DNA of 64,000 nucleotides. Source: Robbsia andropogonis. Lineage in GTDB: Bacteria > Pseudomonadota > Gammaproteobacteria > Burkholderiales > Burkholderiaceae. The notes under the pieces were generated by a model, which ran no database searches, was not told where the DNA came from, and saw only the letters and a list, made by a program, of their open reading frames with translations. Shown one piece after another: positions 18,439 through 27,674 of the stretch (positions within the stretch are counted from its first letter, which is position 1; every line of letters begins with the position of its first letter). The DNA lies in assembly GCF_000970345.1 (NCBI RefSeq), contig NZ_LAQU01000011.1:98198-162197 (forward strand). Direction: 5' to 3'. Both the position numbers and the translations under genes were made by a program.

Positions 18439-19362
18439 ATGAAATTGGAGGCCATGAAGGTGTCCGATGCCGCGCCGACCCGACGCGCGAAGCGGGTTAG
18501 CCGCACAAGTGCGGTGTCGCGGCAACAGCGGCGTGCGGCGTTTTTGTTCCTGGCGCCGGCATGCATCATGATCGCGGTCTACGTCGTGTGGCCGATCCTG
18601 TCTTCAATCGCATTGAGTTTCTATAACTGGGACGGGATGTCACCCAAAGAGTTTGTCGGGTTGGCGAACTATACGGAACTCATTCATTCGGATACGTTCT
18701 ATACGGCCCTCAAAAATAATCTGATCTGGCTGATTCTGTTTTTACTGGCACCGCCCATGGGGCTCGCCGTCGCCCTTTATCTCAATCAAGTGGTGCCCGG
18801 CATCCGTCTGGTCAAATCCTTGTTTTTTGCGCCATTCGTCCTCTCTGGCGTCGTGGTCGGATTGATGTTTTCCTGGTTTTACGACCCGACTTTCGGCTTG
18901 CTAAAACTTTTTCTCGGACATGGTATTCCGATATTGGGGGATGCCCGCTACGTCACGTTCGGCATTATCTTTGCGGCACTATGGCCGCAAACGGCATACT
19001 GCATGATTTTGTATTTGACGGGTCTGACGTCCCTGAATGCCGAACAAATCGAAGCAGCTCGCATGGAAGGGGCGCGAGGATGGGCGATGTTGTGGTATGT
19101 CGTGTTACCGCAATTGCGTCCTACTACCTTCATGGCGGTGGTCGTCACGATTATCGGTGCGTTGCGCAGCTTCGATCTGATCGCGGTAATGAGCGGTGGC
19201 GGCCCATACCAAAGTTCGACGGTACTGGCTTATTACATGTACGACCAGGCAATCAAATACTACCGGTTAGGCTATTCGGCGGCTATTGCCGTAACCCTAT
19301 TTGCGATCATGATGATTTATATCGTGTATCACCTGCGCCGCCTGCTGCGTCAGGAAACTTGA
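18439..19362 (+). CDS. Sugar ABC transporter permease (UgpA/MalF type)
   Basis: Inner-membrane channel subunit, 307 residues, six predicted membrane segments, the first at about residues 33-55 after a basic cytoplasmic N-terminus. The EAA docking loop is seen as EAARMEGARGWAMLWYVVLP followed by QLRPTTF. It starts 18 bases after the binding-protein gene with AAGGAGTGTCCGA as ribosome site. It pairs with the next gene to form the heterodimeric channel. Confidence 0.9.
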   Translation: MKLEAMKVSDAAPTRRAKRVSRTSAVSRQQRRAAFLFLAPACIMIAVYVVWPILSSIALSFYNWDGMSPKEFVGLANYTELIHSDTFYTALKNNLIWLILFLLAPPMGLAVALYLNQVVPGIRLVKSLFFAPFVLSGVVVGLMFSWFYDPTFGLLKLFLGHGIPILGDARYVTFGIIFAALWPQTAYCMILYLTGLTSLNAEQIEAARMEGARGWAMLWYVVLPQLRPTTFMAVVVTIIGALRSFDLIAVMSGGGPYQSSTVLAYYMYDQAIKYYRLGYSAAIAVTLFAIMMIYIVYHLRRLLRQET

Positions 19363-19392
19363 AAACCGATCTCTTCAAGAACGGAGAACACT

Positions 19393-20244
19393 ATGTTTCC
19401 CATGCCGATTGCGAAATGGCGGCCGCTGAATCGCACTTTCTATAAATTATCGTTACCACTGGCCCTGGTCATCTGGTTACTACCGCTCATTGCGGTATTG
19501 GTCACCTCCGTGCGTTCATCCGACGAACTGGCGGAAGGGAACTACTGGGGCTGGCCACGACATTTCGCAATGGTTGCAAATTATAGCGATGCATTGACGA
19601 CATCACCCATGCTGCATTATTTCTGGAATAGCGTGCTGATCACCGTGCCGTCCGTCGTGGGCTCGATCAGTTTGGCCGCCATGGCGGGATTCGCCTTAGC
19701 CACCTATAAATTCCGCGGTAACACGACCTTGTTCGCGGTGTTTGTCGCCGGCAATTTCGTGCCGATCCAGATTCTGATGATCCCCGTTCGCGATTTATCG
19801 CTGAAGCTCGGCTTATTTAATACTGTCGGTGCGCTCATTCTATTTCACATTTCGTTTCAGACCGGATTTTGCGCGCTGTTTTTAAGGAATTTCATCAAGC
19901 AGCTGCCGTTTGAATTGATCGAAGCGGCTCGCATCGAAGGCGCGAATGAGTGGACCGTATTTTATAAGATTATCTTGCCATTGATCCGACCGGCACTGGC
20001 CGCCCTGTTCATCCTTGTTTTTACCTTTGTGTGGAACGACTATTTCTGGGCGCTCTGCCTAACCCAAGGTGATGACGCCGCGCCGTTGACTGTGGGAGTC
20101 GCGGCACTGAAGGGACAATGGGTAACTGCCTGGAATCTCGTCTCCGCCGGCTCCGTTCTTGCGGCCCTGCCCTCGATTTTCATGTTTTTCGCGATGCAAC
20201 GGCATTTTGTCGCTGGTCTGACATTTGGTGCGACGAAAGGATAA
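19393..20244 (+). CDS. Sugar ABC transporter permease (UgpE/MalG type)
   Basis: Second channel subunit, 283 residues, six predicted membrane segments. The EAA loop reads EAARIEGANEWTVFYKIILP followed by LIRPALAAL. The TMD motif with WNDYFWAL near the end is typical of MalG/UgpE partners. It is the last gene of the LacI-controlled operon, and an imperfect hairpin follows immediately. Confidence 0.9.
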   Translation: MFPMPIAKWRPLNRTFYKLSLPLALVIWLLPLIAVLVTSVRSSDELAEGNYWGWPRHFAMVANYSDALTTSPMLHYFWNSVLITVPSVVGSISLAAMAGFALATYKFRGNTTLFAVFVAGNFVPIQILMIPVRDLSLKLGLFNTVGALILFHISFQTGFCALFLRNFIKQLPFELIEAARIEGANEWTVFYKIILPLIRPALAALFILVFTFVWNDYFWALCLTQGDDAAPLTVGVAALKGQWVTAWNLVSAGSVLAALPSIFMFFAMQRHFVAGLTFGATKG

Positions 20245-20249
20245 GGAAG

Positions 20250-20276
20250 GGAAGGCGACGGAAACCGTGCCTTTCC
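20250..20276 (+). terminator. Possible terminator of the galactoside operon
   Basis: GGAAGGC-GACGG and CCG-TGCCTTTCC can pair around an AAA loop with a small bulge, directly after the last permease stop. The T-run is poor (CGCCCTTTACCC), so termination may be weak or need Rho. Confidence 0.35.
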
Positions 20277-20798
20277 GCCCTTTACCCGAAATCCTTTGGC
20301 GCGAACGCGGGTGCGTGCACTTCGGGCCACAAACCGGCTTTTCCTTGTGGCGTACCTCGTTCATACGCGACGCGACATACTTACCACACCGGCGTTGTTA
20401 TCTCTTTTTCACTTGCGCCCCCACAACTATTGGGAATACAATCCGCCGCAAGTAAACCCTGGAGTCCCGCCGTGGACATATGCCCTAGTTGCCCCTCGAT
20501 GCCGGTCCAAGCCGGCCAAGCCACCGCGAGATAGCAGCCGCCCAGGGTGTACCCCTTTGCCGCTAGCTCGCATTTGTCGAGTTAGCGCGCGTCATTCCGG
20601 ATCAGCATCAGTCGGTCCTTTCGTTGCACGCTTCGTTACGTTTCAACTGCAGGTCGCGCCGCATGCGCTAGGGGTAAGCACGTCCCCAGCGCTGCCGCCC
20701 GGCTGCCGTGAGCAACCGTATCGCCCTATCTCGGCAAGCTTGGTTTCCTTGGATATGCATTCGTTACGTATAACTAAGCAATATAAAAAGGAAGTCAC
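20277..20798. other. 522-base intergenic region upstream of the porin gene
   Basis: It contains only unconvincing frames; the longest, 20296-20802, has composition unlike a protein here and no ribosome site. It should hold the porin promoter. No copy of the LacI operator palindrome is visible in it. Confidence 0.4.
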
Positions 20799-22283
20799 GT
20801 GAAGAATCATATCGATCTCGTCTCGCGCAGGTTCCGTCTGAACGCACTCACCGCACTGACGCTGTCACTTGCCTGCGCACCTGTTTTCGCGCAAGGCGCG
20901 GCATCCACTGCCGAGCCATCGTCCGGTGCAAGTGATGCGAGCACGACGTCAACACAGACCCCCGATGCGGATGCGCCCGCCCCCACCAGTTTTTGGGAGC
21001 GCTCGAACCTTCTCGGCAACATAGGCGGCTTGCGCGACGTTCTCGGCGATCACGGCATTACCTTGACCCTTCAGGAAACCAGCGAGTACCTTTACAACAC
21101 GTCCGGCGGCACGCATCGCGGCGGCGCCTACGACGGGCTCACGCAATTCGGCTTCACCGTTGATACCGGCAAGTTGGTCGGCCTGCCGGGTGGCACATTC
21201 AACGTATCTGGATTGCAGATCCATGGCACCAACCTCACGCAGCGCTACCTGCAATCGCTGCAGGCTGCTAGCGGCATCGAAGCAGATGCGACAACCCGTC
21301 TCTGGGAACTCTGGTATCAGCAAACGCTTTTTGATGGTAAAGCCGATGTGAAAGTGGGTCAGCAGAGTCTCGACCAGGAATTCATGGTGAGCCAATATGC
21401 GACCCCGTTCATGAACGGCACATTCGGCTGGCCCGTGCTGGTATCTTCAGACCTTCCTGGCGGTGGCCCCGCGTATCCGCTGTCGTCGCTCGGCGTGCGG
21501 CTTCGGGTAAAGCCATCCGCTTCGTGGACCGTATTGACCGGGGTGTTCGACGGCAACCCGGCGGGTCGCGCAAGCGGCGATGCACAGCAATTCAATGCAC
21601 ACGGCACGAACTTCAACCTGGGCAGCGGGGCGCTCGTCATTGGTGAAGTCCAGTACGCGTTGAACGCGCCGCCGGCTGACCCGAAAGCAGCACCGCCAGC
21701 AGGTTTGCCAGGCACTTACAAGCTCGGTTTCTGGTATCAGTCGCAGCATTTCGACGACCTCAGCAATGGTACCGACGGCTTGTCATTGGCAAATCCGGCA
21801 AGCAACGGCGTGCCGGTCAGCCATCACGGCGACTATGGATTCTACGGTGTAGCGGACCAGATGGTATGGCGGCCCAGCGCCGATAGCCCGCGCGCGGTCG
21901 GGGTATTCGCACGCGTAATGGGTGCGCCCGGTGATCGTAACGTCGTCGATTTTGCGCTCAACGCGGGTGTCACACTGAAAGCCCCCTTCGCAGGACGTGA
22001 CAACGACACCGCGGGTATCGCGGTCGGCTATGCGAAGATCGGTTCGCATGCGCGCGCGCTCGACAGCGCCGTCGGCACCTACACGACACCCGGCTACCCA
22101 GTGCGCAGTGCGGAGACTGTGGTAGAGGCGACATATCAATACCAGGTCACGCCTTGGTGGCAGTTGCAAGCCGACTTGCAACATATCTTCAGACCGGGCG
22201 GCGGCATTCCGAATCCGAATAAAGCCGGGTCGCGCATCGGAGACGAAACCGTGGTTGGTTTGCGGACGGTCATTACATTCTGA
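20799..22283 (+). CDS. oprB: Carbohydrate-selective outer-membrane porin, OprB family
   Basis: This 16-strand porin carries sugars across the outer membrane. It has a Sec leader (LNALTALTLSLACAPVFAQ) cleaved near FAQ-G, then a low-complexity Ser/Thr/Ala linker. OprB landmarks follow: WERSNLLGNIGGLRDVLGDHG, with core NLLGNIGGLRDVL, then GITLTLQETSEYLYN, many alternating aromatic strands and a terminal GLRTVITF with the C-terminal Phe needed for assembly. Its ATG follows AAAAGGAAGTCACGTG. It lies just downstream of the galactoside operon and could admit its substrate, but has its own promoter region. Confidence 0.9.
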   Translation: MKNHIDLVSRRFRLNALTALTLSLACAPVFAQGAASTAEPSSGASDASTTSTQTPDADAPAPTSFWERSNLLGNIGGLRDVLGDHGITLTLQETSEYLYNTSGGTHRGGAYDGLTQFGFTVDTGKLVGLPGGTFNVSGLQIHGTNLTQRYLQSLQAASGIEADATTRLWELWYQQTLFDGKADVKVGQQSLDQEFMVSQYATPFMNGTFGWPVLVSSDLPGGGPAYPLSSLGVRLRVKPSASWTVLTGVFDGNPAGRASGDAQQFNAHGTNFNLGSGALVIGEVQYALNAPPADPKAAPPAGLPGTYKLGFWYQSQHFDDLSNGTDGLSLANPASNGVPVSHHGDYGFYGVADQMVWRPSADSPRAVGVFARVMGAPGDRNVVDFALNAGVTLKAPFAGRDNDTAGIAVGYAKIGSHARALDSAVGTYTTPGYPVRSAETVVEATYQYQVTPWWQLQADLQHIFRPGGGIPNPNKAGSRIGDETVVGLRTVITF

Positions 22284-22354
22284 AGCGTGATCATCTCACG
22301 ACTCGACGCGTCGCGCCTGCCGTGATACAGGAACGCAAATCTCGTGGCTAGGCG

Positions 22355-22373
22355 TGCCGGATAAAGTCCGGCA
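22355..22373. terminator. Hairpin between convergent genes
   Basis: TGCCGGA-TAAAG-TCCGGCA is a perfect 7-bp stem with a 5-base loop. It lies between the convergent porin and amidohydrolase genes and could end both transcripts. Neither side has a T-run. Confidence 0.4.
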
Positions 22374-22418
22374 TCGATCGAAATGCCACGATAAAATCGG
22401 TTATCGCGTCACCACGCC

Positions 22419-23363
22419 TCAAGCAAATCCATACAACGCCGCGGGATTCGTTTTAAAAATGCGTTCCTGCCAATCGGAACGACCTATCCATGCTGCAATC
22501 GTGTCCAGTAAGGCAGCATCGTCCGGCTTATGTGTCTTCTCCGTTGGATGCGGCCAATCGCTACCCCAGAGCATTCGTTCAGGCGCCATTCTGATAAACG
22601 CCTTTGCAACCAGCGCGACGTCTTCATACGCCGGTGCGCCCGTCTTCGTATCGATGTATGGACCCGACAATGTCACCCATACATTGCCTTTTTCCACCAG
22701 CCGCGCGGCGGTACGAAAGGCATCCGAATTCAACCCGTCAGGTTGCGGCAAGTGTGCGATGTGGTCGAGTACCAATGGGCACGGCAAGGCCACAAGATGC
22801 GATTCGAGCGCCGGCAGTCTGGTACCCTGCACGACTAACTCGATATGCCAACCGAGTACGGCAATACGCTTGGCCAACGGCGCGAGCATGTCGAGCGTGG
22901 TGGCGCCAGGGTAGCTCAAGTTGAAACGGATGGCGCGTACGCCATCACGATCCATCTGCTGAAGCGTGGCATCGGTAACCGTATCATCGACGACGGCAAC
23001 ACCGCGCGCGGCATCGCCACATTGCCGTAGCGCGTCCAGCATGCATCGATTGTCGGTACCATAGGTGGAAGGCGTCACCACGACATTGCGCTTCACGCCT
23101 AGCCGGGCTTGCACGCTACGATACTGCGCGAGGACGGCGTTCGGTGGCCGTAATGTCGTCCCCGGCGCGACCGGAAAACGGTCGTCGTAGATATGCATGT
23201 GGCAATCAATCGCACCTTCCGGCATGTGAAAAATGGCCCGTTCGCTACCGCTCGACCAGGTCTCACCCTGCTGCGCGCGGATCGGCATGGCCGGTAGCGT
23301 CAATGCCGCAACCGCCAGGCCGGCATCGCGCATGAAACCTCGTCTCGTGATGGGCAACATCAT
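22419..23363 (-). CDS. Exported amidohydrolase (LigI-like lactonase family)
   Basis: A metal-type hydrolase of the amidohydrolase_2 family that includes 2-pyrone-4,6-dicarboxylate lactonase (LigI), D-galactarolactone isomerase and sulfomuconolactonase. The barrel opens with IDCHMHIYDDRFP (His-X-His) and closes with LWGSDWPHP (the catalytic Asp). Unlike LigI, it begins with a twin-arginine leader (TRRGFMRDAG, hydrophobic run, MPIRAQ), so it should act in the periplasm. It follows the MFS gene with no gap (TGA immediately followed by ATGATG) as last gene of the operon. Substrate unknown: a lactone of a sugar acid or pyrone dicarboxylate is plausible. Confidence 0.75.
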   Translation of the reverse strand: MMLPITRRGFMRDAGLAVAALTLPAMPIRAQQGETWSSGSERAIFHMPEGAIDCHMHIYDDRFPVAPGTTLRPPNAVLAQYRSVQARLGVKRNVVVTPSTYGTDNRCMLDALRQCGDAARGVAVVDDTVTDATLQQMDRDGVRAIRFNLSYPGATTLDMLAPLAKRIAVLGWHIELVVQGTRLPALESHLVALPCPLVLDHIAHLPQPDGLNSDAFRTAARLVEKGNVWVTLSGPYIDTKTGAPAYEDVALVAKAFIRMAPERMLWGSDWPHPTEKTHKPDDAALLDTIAAWIGRSDWQERIFKTNPAALYGFA

Positions 23364-24689
23364 TCAGACCGGTTCTGTTTGTTGAACGACTTTTGCTTGC
23401 GGACCGTTGCGCGTCAGAACCAGTAAGGTAAAGACGCTGATCAGTGTGAGGATTGCGAGAGGCAGCAACGCCAACGCGTAGCTGCCGGTCGCATCCTTCA
23501 CCCAACCGTAGACGTTGACCATTAATCCCCCGCCAAGCAGATTAGCCAGCGCGTTGATCGCCGCCAGACCAGCGGCGGCAGTTGCGCTTGACAAGATGCT
23601 CCCTGTCAATGCCCAGAACGGCCCTTTGAAAGCGTAGGCGCCCACGAGCACCGCCGAAAGCATGCACACGGTAGGGAGCAAGGCGGCGCTGAGCGAGGTC
23701 GCAAATAGCCCGACGCCGATCAGCAGCATGGGCACCACGGTATGCCATCGGCGTTCGCCCAGCCGGTCGGAACGTCTTCCCCAATACACCATCAGCACCG
23801 ATGAAAGCAAATAGGGAACCGAATTCAGCAACCCGGTCTGCATTACCGTCAAACCATACGATTTCAACAATTGCGGTTGCCACACGGACAACGTGCTGCC
23901 TGCGGCCGAAGCGCATGTATCGACAAGTGCAAGACAGAGGACGTAACGGTTGAGGAAAAGCTTTCCCAAAGGCATCGACGCTACTTTCTTTGGTGCTTTT
24001 TTTTCATGCGCCAGCGCGTTGAGCAACCATGTACGCTCTTCATCATCAAGCCAGCTTGCCTCTGTCGGTTTGTTCGTCAGATAGAACAGGCATGCCACAC
24101 CAAGCAATACAGTGGGGATCCCTTCCAACAAAAAAAGCCAATGCCATCCACGCAAGCCACCGACCCCATTCATTTGCAATAGTGCTGCGGAAATGGGCGA
24201 TCCAATAAAACTTGCCGCGGGAATGGCCACCATGAAAACAGCGATGATGCGTGCACGATACGTCGCCGGTATCCAATACGACAGATAAAGCAATACACCT
24301 GGGAAGAAACCGGCCTCGGCGGCGCCCAGCAGAAAGCGAAGAATATAGAATGACGCCGCATTCTGCACCAACGCCGTCGCGGCGGAGACAAGCCCCCAGG
24401 TAATCATGATCCGGGCGATCCAGGCCCGCGCACCGTATTTCTGCAATCCCAGATTGCTGGGAACTTCGAATAGAAAATACGAGATAAAGAAGAGGCTGCT
24501 GCCAAAGCCGAATACGGTTGCCGACATGCCCAGGTCATGGTTCATCTGGAGCGACGCCATGCCAACGTTACCACGATCGATGAAAGCCAGCAGATAGCAT
24601 GCCATCAAGAACGGCACGAGGCGCCAGACGACCTTGCGAATGGTTCTGCGTTCGACGTCGGAGACGGGGGAACGGTCGTTATCTTGCAT
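23364..24689 (-). CDS. MFS transporter, anion:cation symporter (ACS) family
   Basis: Proton-coupled uptake carrier with 12 predicted membrane segments. The ACS signature is clear: the first helix ends FIDRGNVGMASLQM, then LFFISYFLFEVPSNLGLQKYGAR, shown here by its core FFISYFLFEVPSN, and RFLLGAAEAGFFPG. The ATG at 24689 is preferred to the GTG at 24704. ACS members carry organic anions such as hexuronates, galactonate, tartrate or phthalate. It is adjacent to the exported amidohydrolase, so it may import that enzyme's product. Confidence 0.85.
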   Translation of the reverse strand: MQDNDRSPVSDVERRTIRKVVWRLVPFLMACYLLAFIDRGNVGMASLQMNHDLGMSATVFGFGSSLFFISYFLFEVPSNLGLQKYGARAWIARIMITWGLVSAATALVQNAASFYILRFLLGAAEAGFFPGVLLYLSYWIPATYRARIIAVFMVAIPAASFIGSPISAALLQMNGVGGLRGWHWLFLLEGIPTVLLGVACLFYLTNKPTEASWLDDEERTWLLNALAHEKKAPKKVASMPLGKLFLNRYVLCLALVDTCASAAGSTLSVWQPQLLKSYGLTVMQTGLLNSVPYLLSSVLMVYWGRRSDRLGERRWHTVVPMLLIGVGLFATSLSAALLPTVCMLSAVLVGAYAFKGPFWALTGSILSSATAAAGLAAINALANLLGGGLMVNVYGWVKDATGSYALALLPLAILTLISVFTLLVLTRNGPQAKVVQQTEPV

Positions 24690-24736
24690 GATCGAATCTC
24701 TCACTTTCTATTGATGTTCCAATGCCACGCCCTTGC

Positions 24737-26029
24737 TTATCGCAGGCGTTTCCCACGTGTCTCCGGTGCCATCAGGACCACGACCGCCGCCGCCGCGAAG
24801 GCAACAATCGTCGTGGCCAATCCAAGGGTGAAACCACCGGAAGTCGAGGCCAATGCGCCGATGACGAGCGGCGCCAGGAAGCCGCCCAGGCGCCCCCCGT
24901 TATAGGCAAGTCCCATCAGAAAGCCACGGGACTTGGTATCACCGATGATCTCTGCAAGAAAAGGTCCCGATCCGGCAAAGATGCCATTGACGCCGAAGCC
25001 TGTCAGGAAGATGGCGATCATTAACGGCAACGATGCGTTGGACGTGATGTAGACCGCTACCGCCCCGGCACCAACAAGTAGATAGGCAAGAAACATGGGC
25101 CGACGACCAAGTCGGTCGACAAGCGCTGAAAAGAGCAGGAAACCAGCGATGGCCCCACATTGCAATGCCAAAACAAACTTCAAACTATGGACAAAATCGA
25201 GGTGCTTGACGACTTGCAGGAAGGTCGGCGTCCAGGTAAAGACACCCCAGTACAAATACTGCAAAAAGAATATGAAACCAAACGCCAATACGAGCCCTCG
25301 CACGTCCGCCTTGGCCTCGGGCCCGATCACGATGGCCTCGGTTTTTTCCGCGTTCTTACGCTGCCGCCAGATCGCTGGTTCCGGCGTGTTGCGCGCAACC
25401 AGGAAGAGGATGAAAAACGGTAGCGCGCCGATCAGGAACAGTAGGCGCCAACCATTACCGGCAAGGCTGCCGTAGACATGGCCCACCAACCCTGAGATAA
25501 AGATCGCCAGGATAGCGCCCACCGGCAACCCCATCTGCATCAGCGCTCCCCCTTTGCCCCGACGGCTCGCATGCCACGTCTCCGCAACCAGTGCAGCACC
25601 TGCAGTCCACATGCCTCCCATGCCGAGCGCGCCGCAGAAGCGCAAGATTGCAAAACAGGTTCCGTTGGGCGCCAGGGACAACAAGCCGGAGAACAGCGAA
25701 TACACGGCGATACATAACATGGCCGTGCGCACGCGGCCGATACGATCCGACACATATCCGAAAACGATGCCGCCAAATATCTGACCCGCGGCGGTCACAC
25801 TGGTGAATAGTCCTGCTTCCGCCTTCGACAACCCAAACTGCGTGGCCAGTACCGGCAACAGCAGTGATAGCAGAAACGAATCGTAACTCTCGAATGTCCA
25901 GCCGAGGCCCGCCAGCGACAGGGAGCGCCACTCGGTACGCGTGATGCTGCTGTAGCGCCGTGCCGCGACGTCTTCTGCCGCCGACGCGTCATCTGTATCG
26001 CCTGCACCAATACCCGTTGATGATTTCAT
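24737..26029 (-). CDS. MFS transporter, different subfamily (SHS/AAHS-like)
   Basis: A 430-residue, 12-helix carrier. It carries the GYVSDRIGRVRTAM loop after helix 2, GWTFESYDSFLLSLLLPVLA in helix 1 (core FESYDSF), and the mid-loop DRLGRRPMFLAYLL. These match the aromatic acid/sialate/lactate type of MFS rather than the ACS group on either side. It is the middle one of three consecutive MFS genes in a single operon. ATG at 26029 follows CGGAAATTTCC. Substrate not readable. Confidence 0.82.
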   Translation of the reverse strand: MKSSTGIGAGDTDDASAAEDVAARRYSSITRTEWRSLSLAGLGWTFESYDSFLLSLLLPVLATQFGLSKAEAGLFTSVTAAGQIFGGIVFGYVSDRIGRVRTAMLCIAVYSLFSGLLSLAPNGTCFAILRFCGALGMGGMWTAGAALVAETWHASRRGKGGALMQMGLPVGAILAIFISGLVGHVYGSLAGNGWRLLFLIGALPFFILFLVARNTPEPAIWRQRKNAEKTEAIVIGPEAKADVRGLVLAFGFIFFLQYLYWGVFTWTPTFLQVVKHLDFVHSLKFVLALQCGAIAGFLLFSALVDRLGRRPMFLAYLLVGAGAVAVYITSNASLPLMIAIFLTGFGVNGIFAGSGPFLAEIIGDTKSRGFLMGLAYNGGRLGGFLAPLVIGALASTSGGFTLGLATTIVAFAAAAVVVLMAPETRGKRLR

Positions 26030-26195
26030 GGAAATTTCCGATTGATCACGTCATGACAGGCGCTACGGTAGGCATCGCTCGCAAAGGCCGTGCGACAACG
26101 GTATGCTGCGTGTGGTCCGCGCGGGCACGTGGTGGCAGTCCGATCCGCATGCCTGGCAACGCGCAATGGTGAAAGCGTCGCATCGTCAAAATGCA

Positions 26196-27551
26196 TCACG
26201 CGCTCCGCTTTCCGGGATCGCCCAGCAACGCCATCGTGAACGCTCCGATGAGCATGACGGCGGATACCGCCATCAGCGGCACGGTGTAACCGTTGGAGAT
26301 CTGCTTCAGGGTTCCGATCATCGAGGGTCCGACAAAGCCACCCAGATTGCCGATAGACACGATCAACGCCAGACCACCGGCGGCCGCGCGCCCGCTCAGG
26401 AACGCCGACGGAATGGCCCAGTACGTGGCCTGGAATGCGAGAATGCCACTGACGGTGACACACAACGCGGCCAGTTTGAGCGCCGGTACATTCGTGAATA
26501 CACTCGCCGTCAACGCGCATGCGGCAATGATGAGCGCACCGGAAATATAGAGGACGCGATTCCGTGCCCGTCGTGCCAACCGGGCCCACAACAGCATGAC
26601 GAACGCACCAATCAGATAAGGCAGCGCGGTCAACCATCCGACGGTCGCGTGATCGACCCCAAGCTGCTTGATGATCTGCGGCATCCACAAACCAACCCCG
26701 AGCGAGCCGACAATGCCACAGAAGTTGATAAAGGCGAGCACAAACACACGCCAATTCGTCAATGCCCCTCGCAGGGTCGCACCATGTCTTGCCGCAATGG
26801 ATAGTTGTTCAGTGGCGAGGCGTTGTGCCACGCTCGCCTTTTCAGCGTCGGTCAACCATGTCGCTTTTTCCGGGCGGTCCGTCAACACGAACAGACAGGC
26901 GATGCCGAGCAGCACCGCGGGCAGGCCCTCGACAAGCAATAGCCATTGCCAACTGCGCAGTCCGTACATGCCGCCCAACTGCAATAAAGCACCCGAAATC
27001 GGCGAGCCAATCATGTTCGCCACCGGAATCCCTACCAGGAATGCCGCGGTGATCTTGGCGCGCCACTCGCCAGGAAACCAGAGCGTGAAGTAGAAATAGA
27101 TTCCAGGCGTGAAACCCGCTTCCGCGATGCCAAGGAGAAACCGTGCCGCCGCAAAACTTTTCGCGCCAACGACAAACGCCGTCAGCATGGAAAACACACC
27201 CCACGTAATCATGATGCGCGAGATCCAGAGACGCGCTCCAAATTTCTGCAAGGCCAGGTTGCTCGGTATCTCGAAAATAAAGTAACCGATGAAGAACAAC
27301 CCTGCCCCAAAACCGAATTGTTCGGCCGTCAGACCGAGATCACGATTCATCGTCAACGCGGCAAACCCAACGTTGGTGCGATCCAGATAACTGACGACAT
27401 AACACAGGAAAATAAAAGGCAAGATGCGCCGATAGGCCTTCTTCAGCGCTCGTTCACTCAGATCATGCGCATCATGTTGCGCCGCCGACAGCATCGCGCC
27501 TTGTGCGCTTTCATTCGCCGCATTAGCGACAACGATTTGCGAAACGCTCAT
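26196..27551 (-). CDS. MFS transporter, anion:cation symporter (ACS) family
   Basis: Second ACS carrier of the operon, similar in layout to the one at 23364: SYLDRTNVGFAALTMNRDLG, FFIGYFIFEIPSNLALQKFG and RFLLGIAEAGFTPG. The ATG at 27551 is chosen because AGGAGACAATC precedes it; the ATG five codons upstream overlaps that ribosome site. TtuB-like tartrate and related sugar-acid carriers belong here. A 166-base gap separates it from the next MFS gene. Confidence 0.85.
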   Translation of the reverse strand: MSVSQIVVANAANESAQGAMLSAAQHDAHDLSERALKKAYRRILPFIFLCYVVSYLDRTNVGFAALTMNRDLGLTAEQFGFGAGLFFIGYFIFEIPSNLALQKFGARLWISRIMITWGVFSMLTAFVVGAKSFAAARFLLGIAEAGFTPGIYFYFTLWFPGEWRAKITAAFLVGIPVANMIGSPISGALLQLGGMYGLRSWQWLLLVEGLPAVLLGIACLFVLTDRPEKATWLTDAEKASVAQRLATEQLSIAARHGATLRGALTNWRVFVLAFINFCGIVGSLGVGLWMPQIIKQLGVDHATVGWLTALPYLIGAFVMLLWARLARRARNRVLYISGALIIAACALTASVFTNVPALKLAALCVTVSGILAFQATYWAIPSAFLSGRAAAGGLALIVSIGNLGGFVGPSMIGTLKQISNGYTVPLMAVSAVMLIGAFTMALLGDPGKRSA

Positions 27552-27630
27552 GATTGTCTCCTGCATCGCGCTTCATTGAGCACGACTTATTTGGGATGGC
27601 TGCCGCGATCGCCCCAATGATCGTGGTGTC

Positions 27631-27651
27631 GACCGCGGATCTGCCGCGGTC
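27631..27651. other. Strong hairpin inside the catabolic operon
   Basis: GACCGCGG-ATCTG-CCGCGGTC is a perfect, all-but-pure GC 8-bp stem with a 5-base loop. It lies between the SMP-30 stop and the first MFS start. It lacks a T-run, so it may modulate the ratio of enzyme to transporter messages. Confidence 0.45.
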
Positions 27652-27674
27652 AGCGCAGGTATGACGCGCAGAAA

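Noticed and set aside
20296..20802. 168-codon frame before the porin gene
   Set aside because: No ribosome site, composition unlike neighbouring proteins and overlaps other small frames; treated as promoter region.
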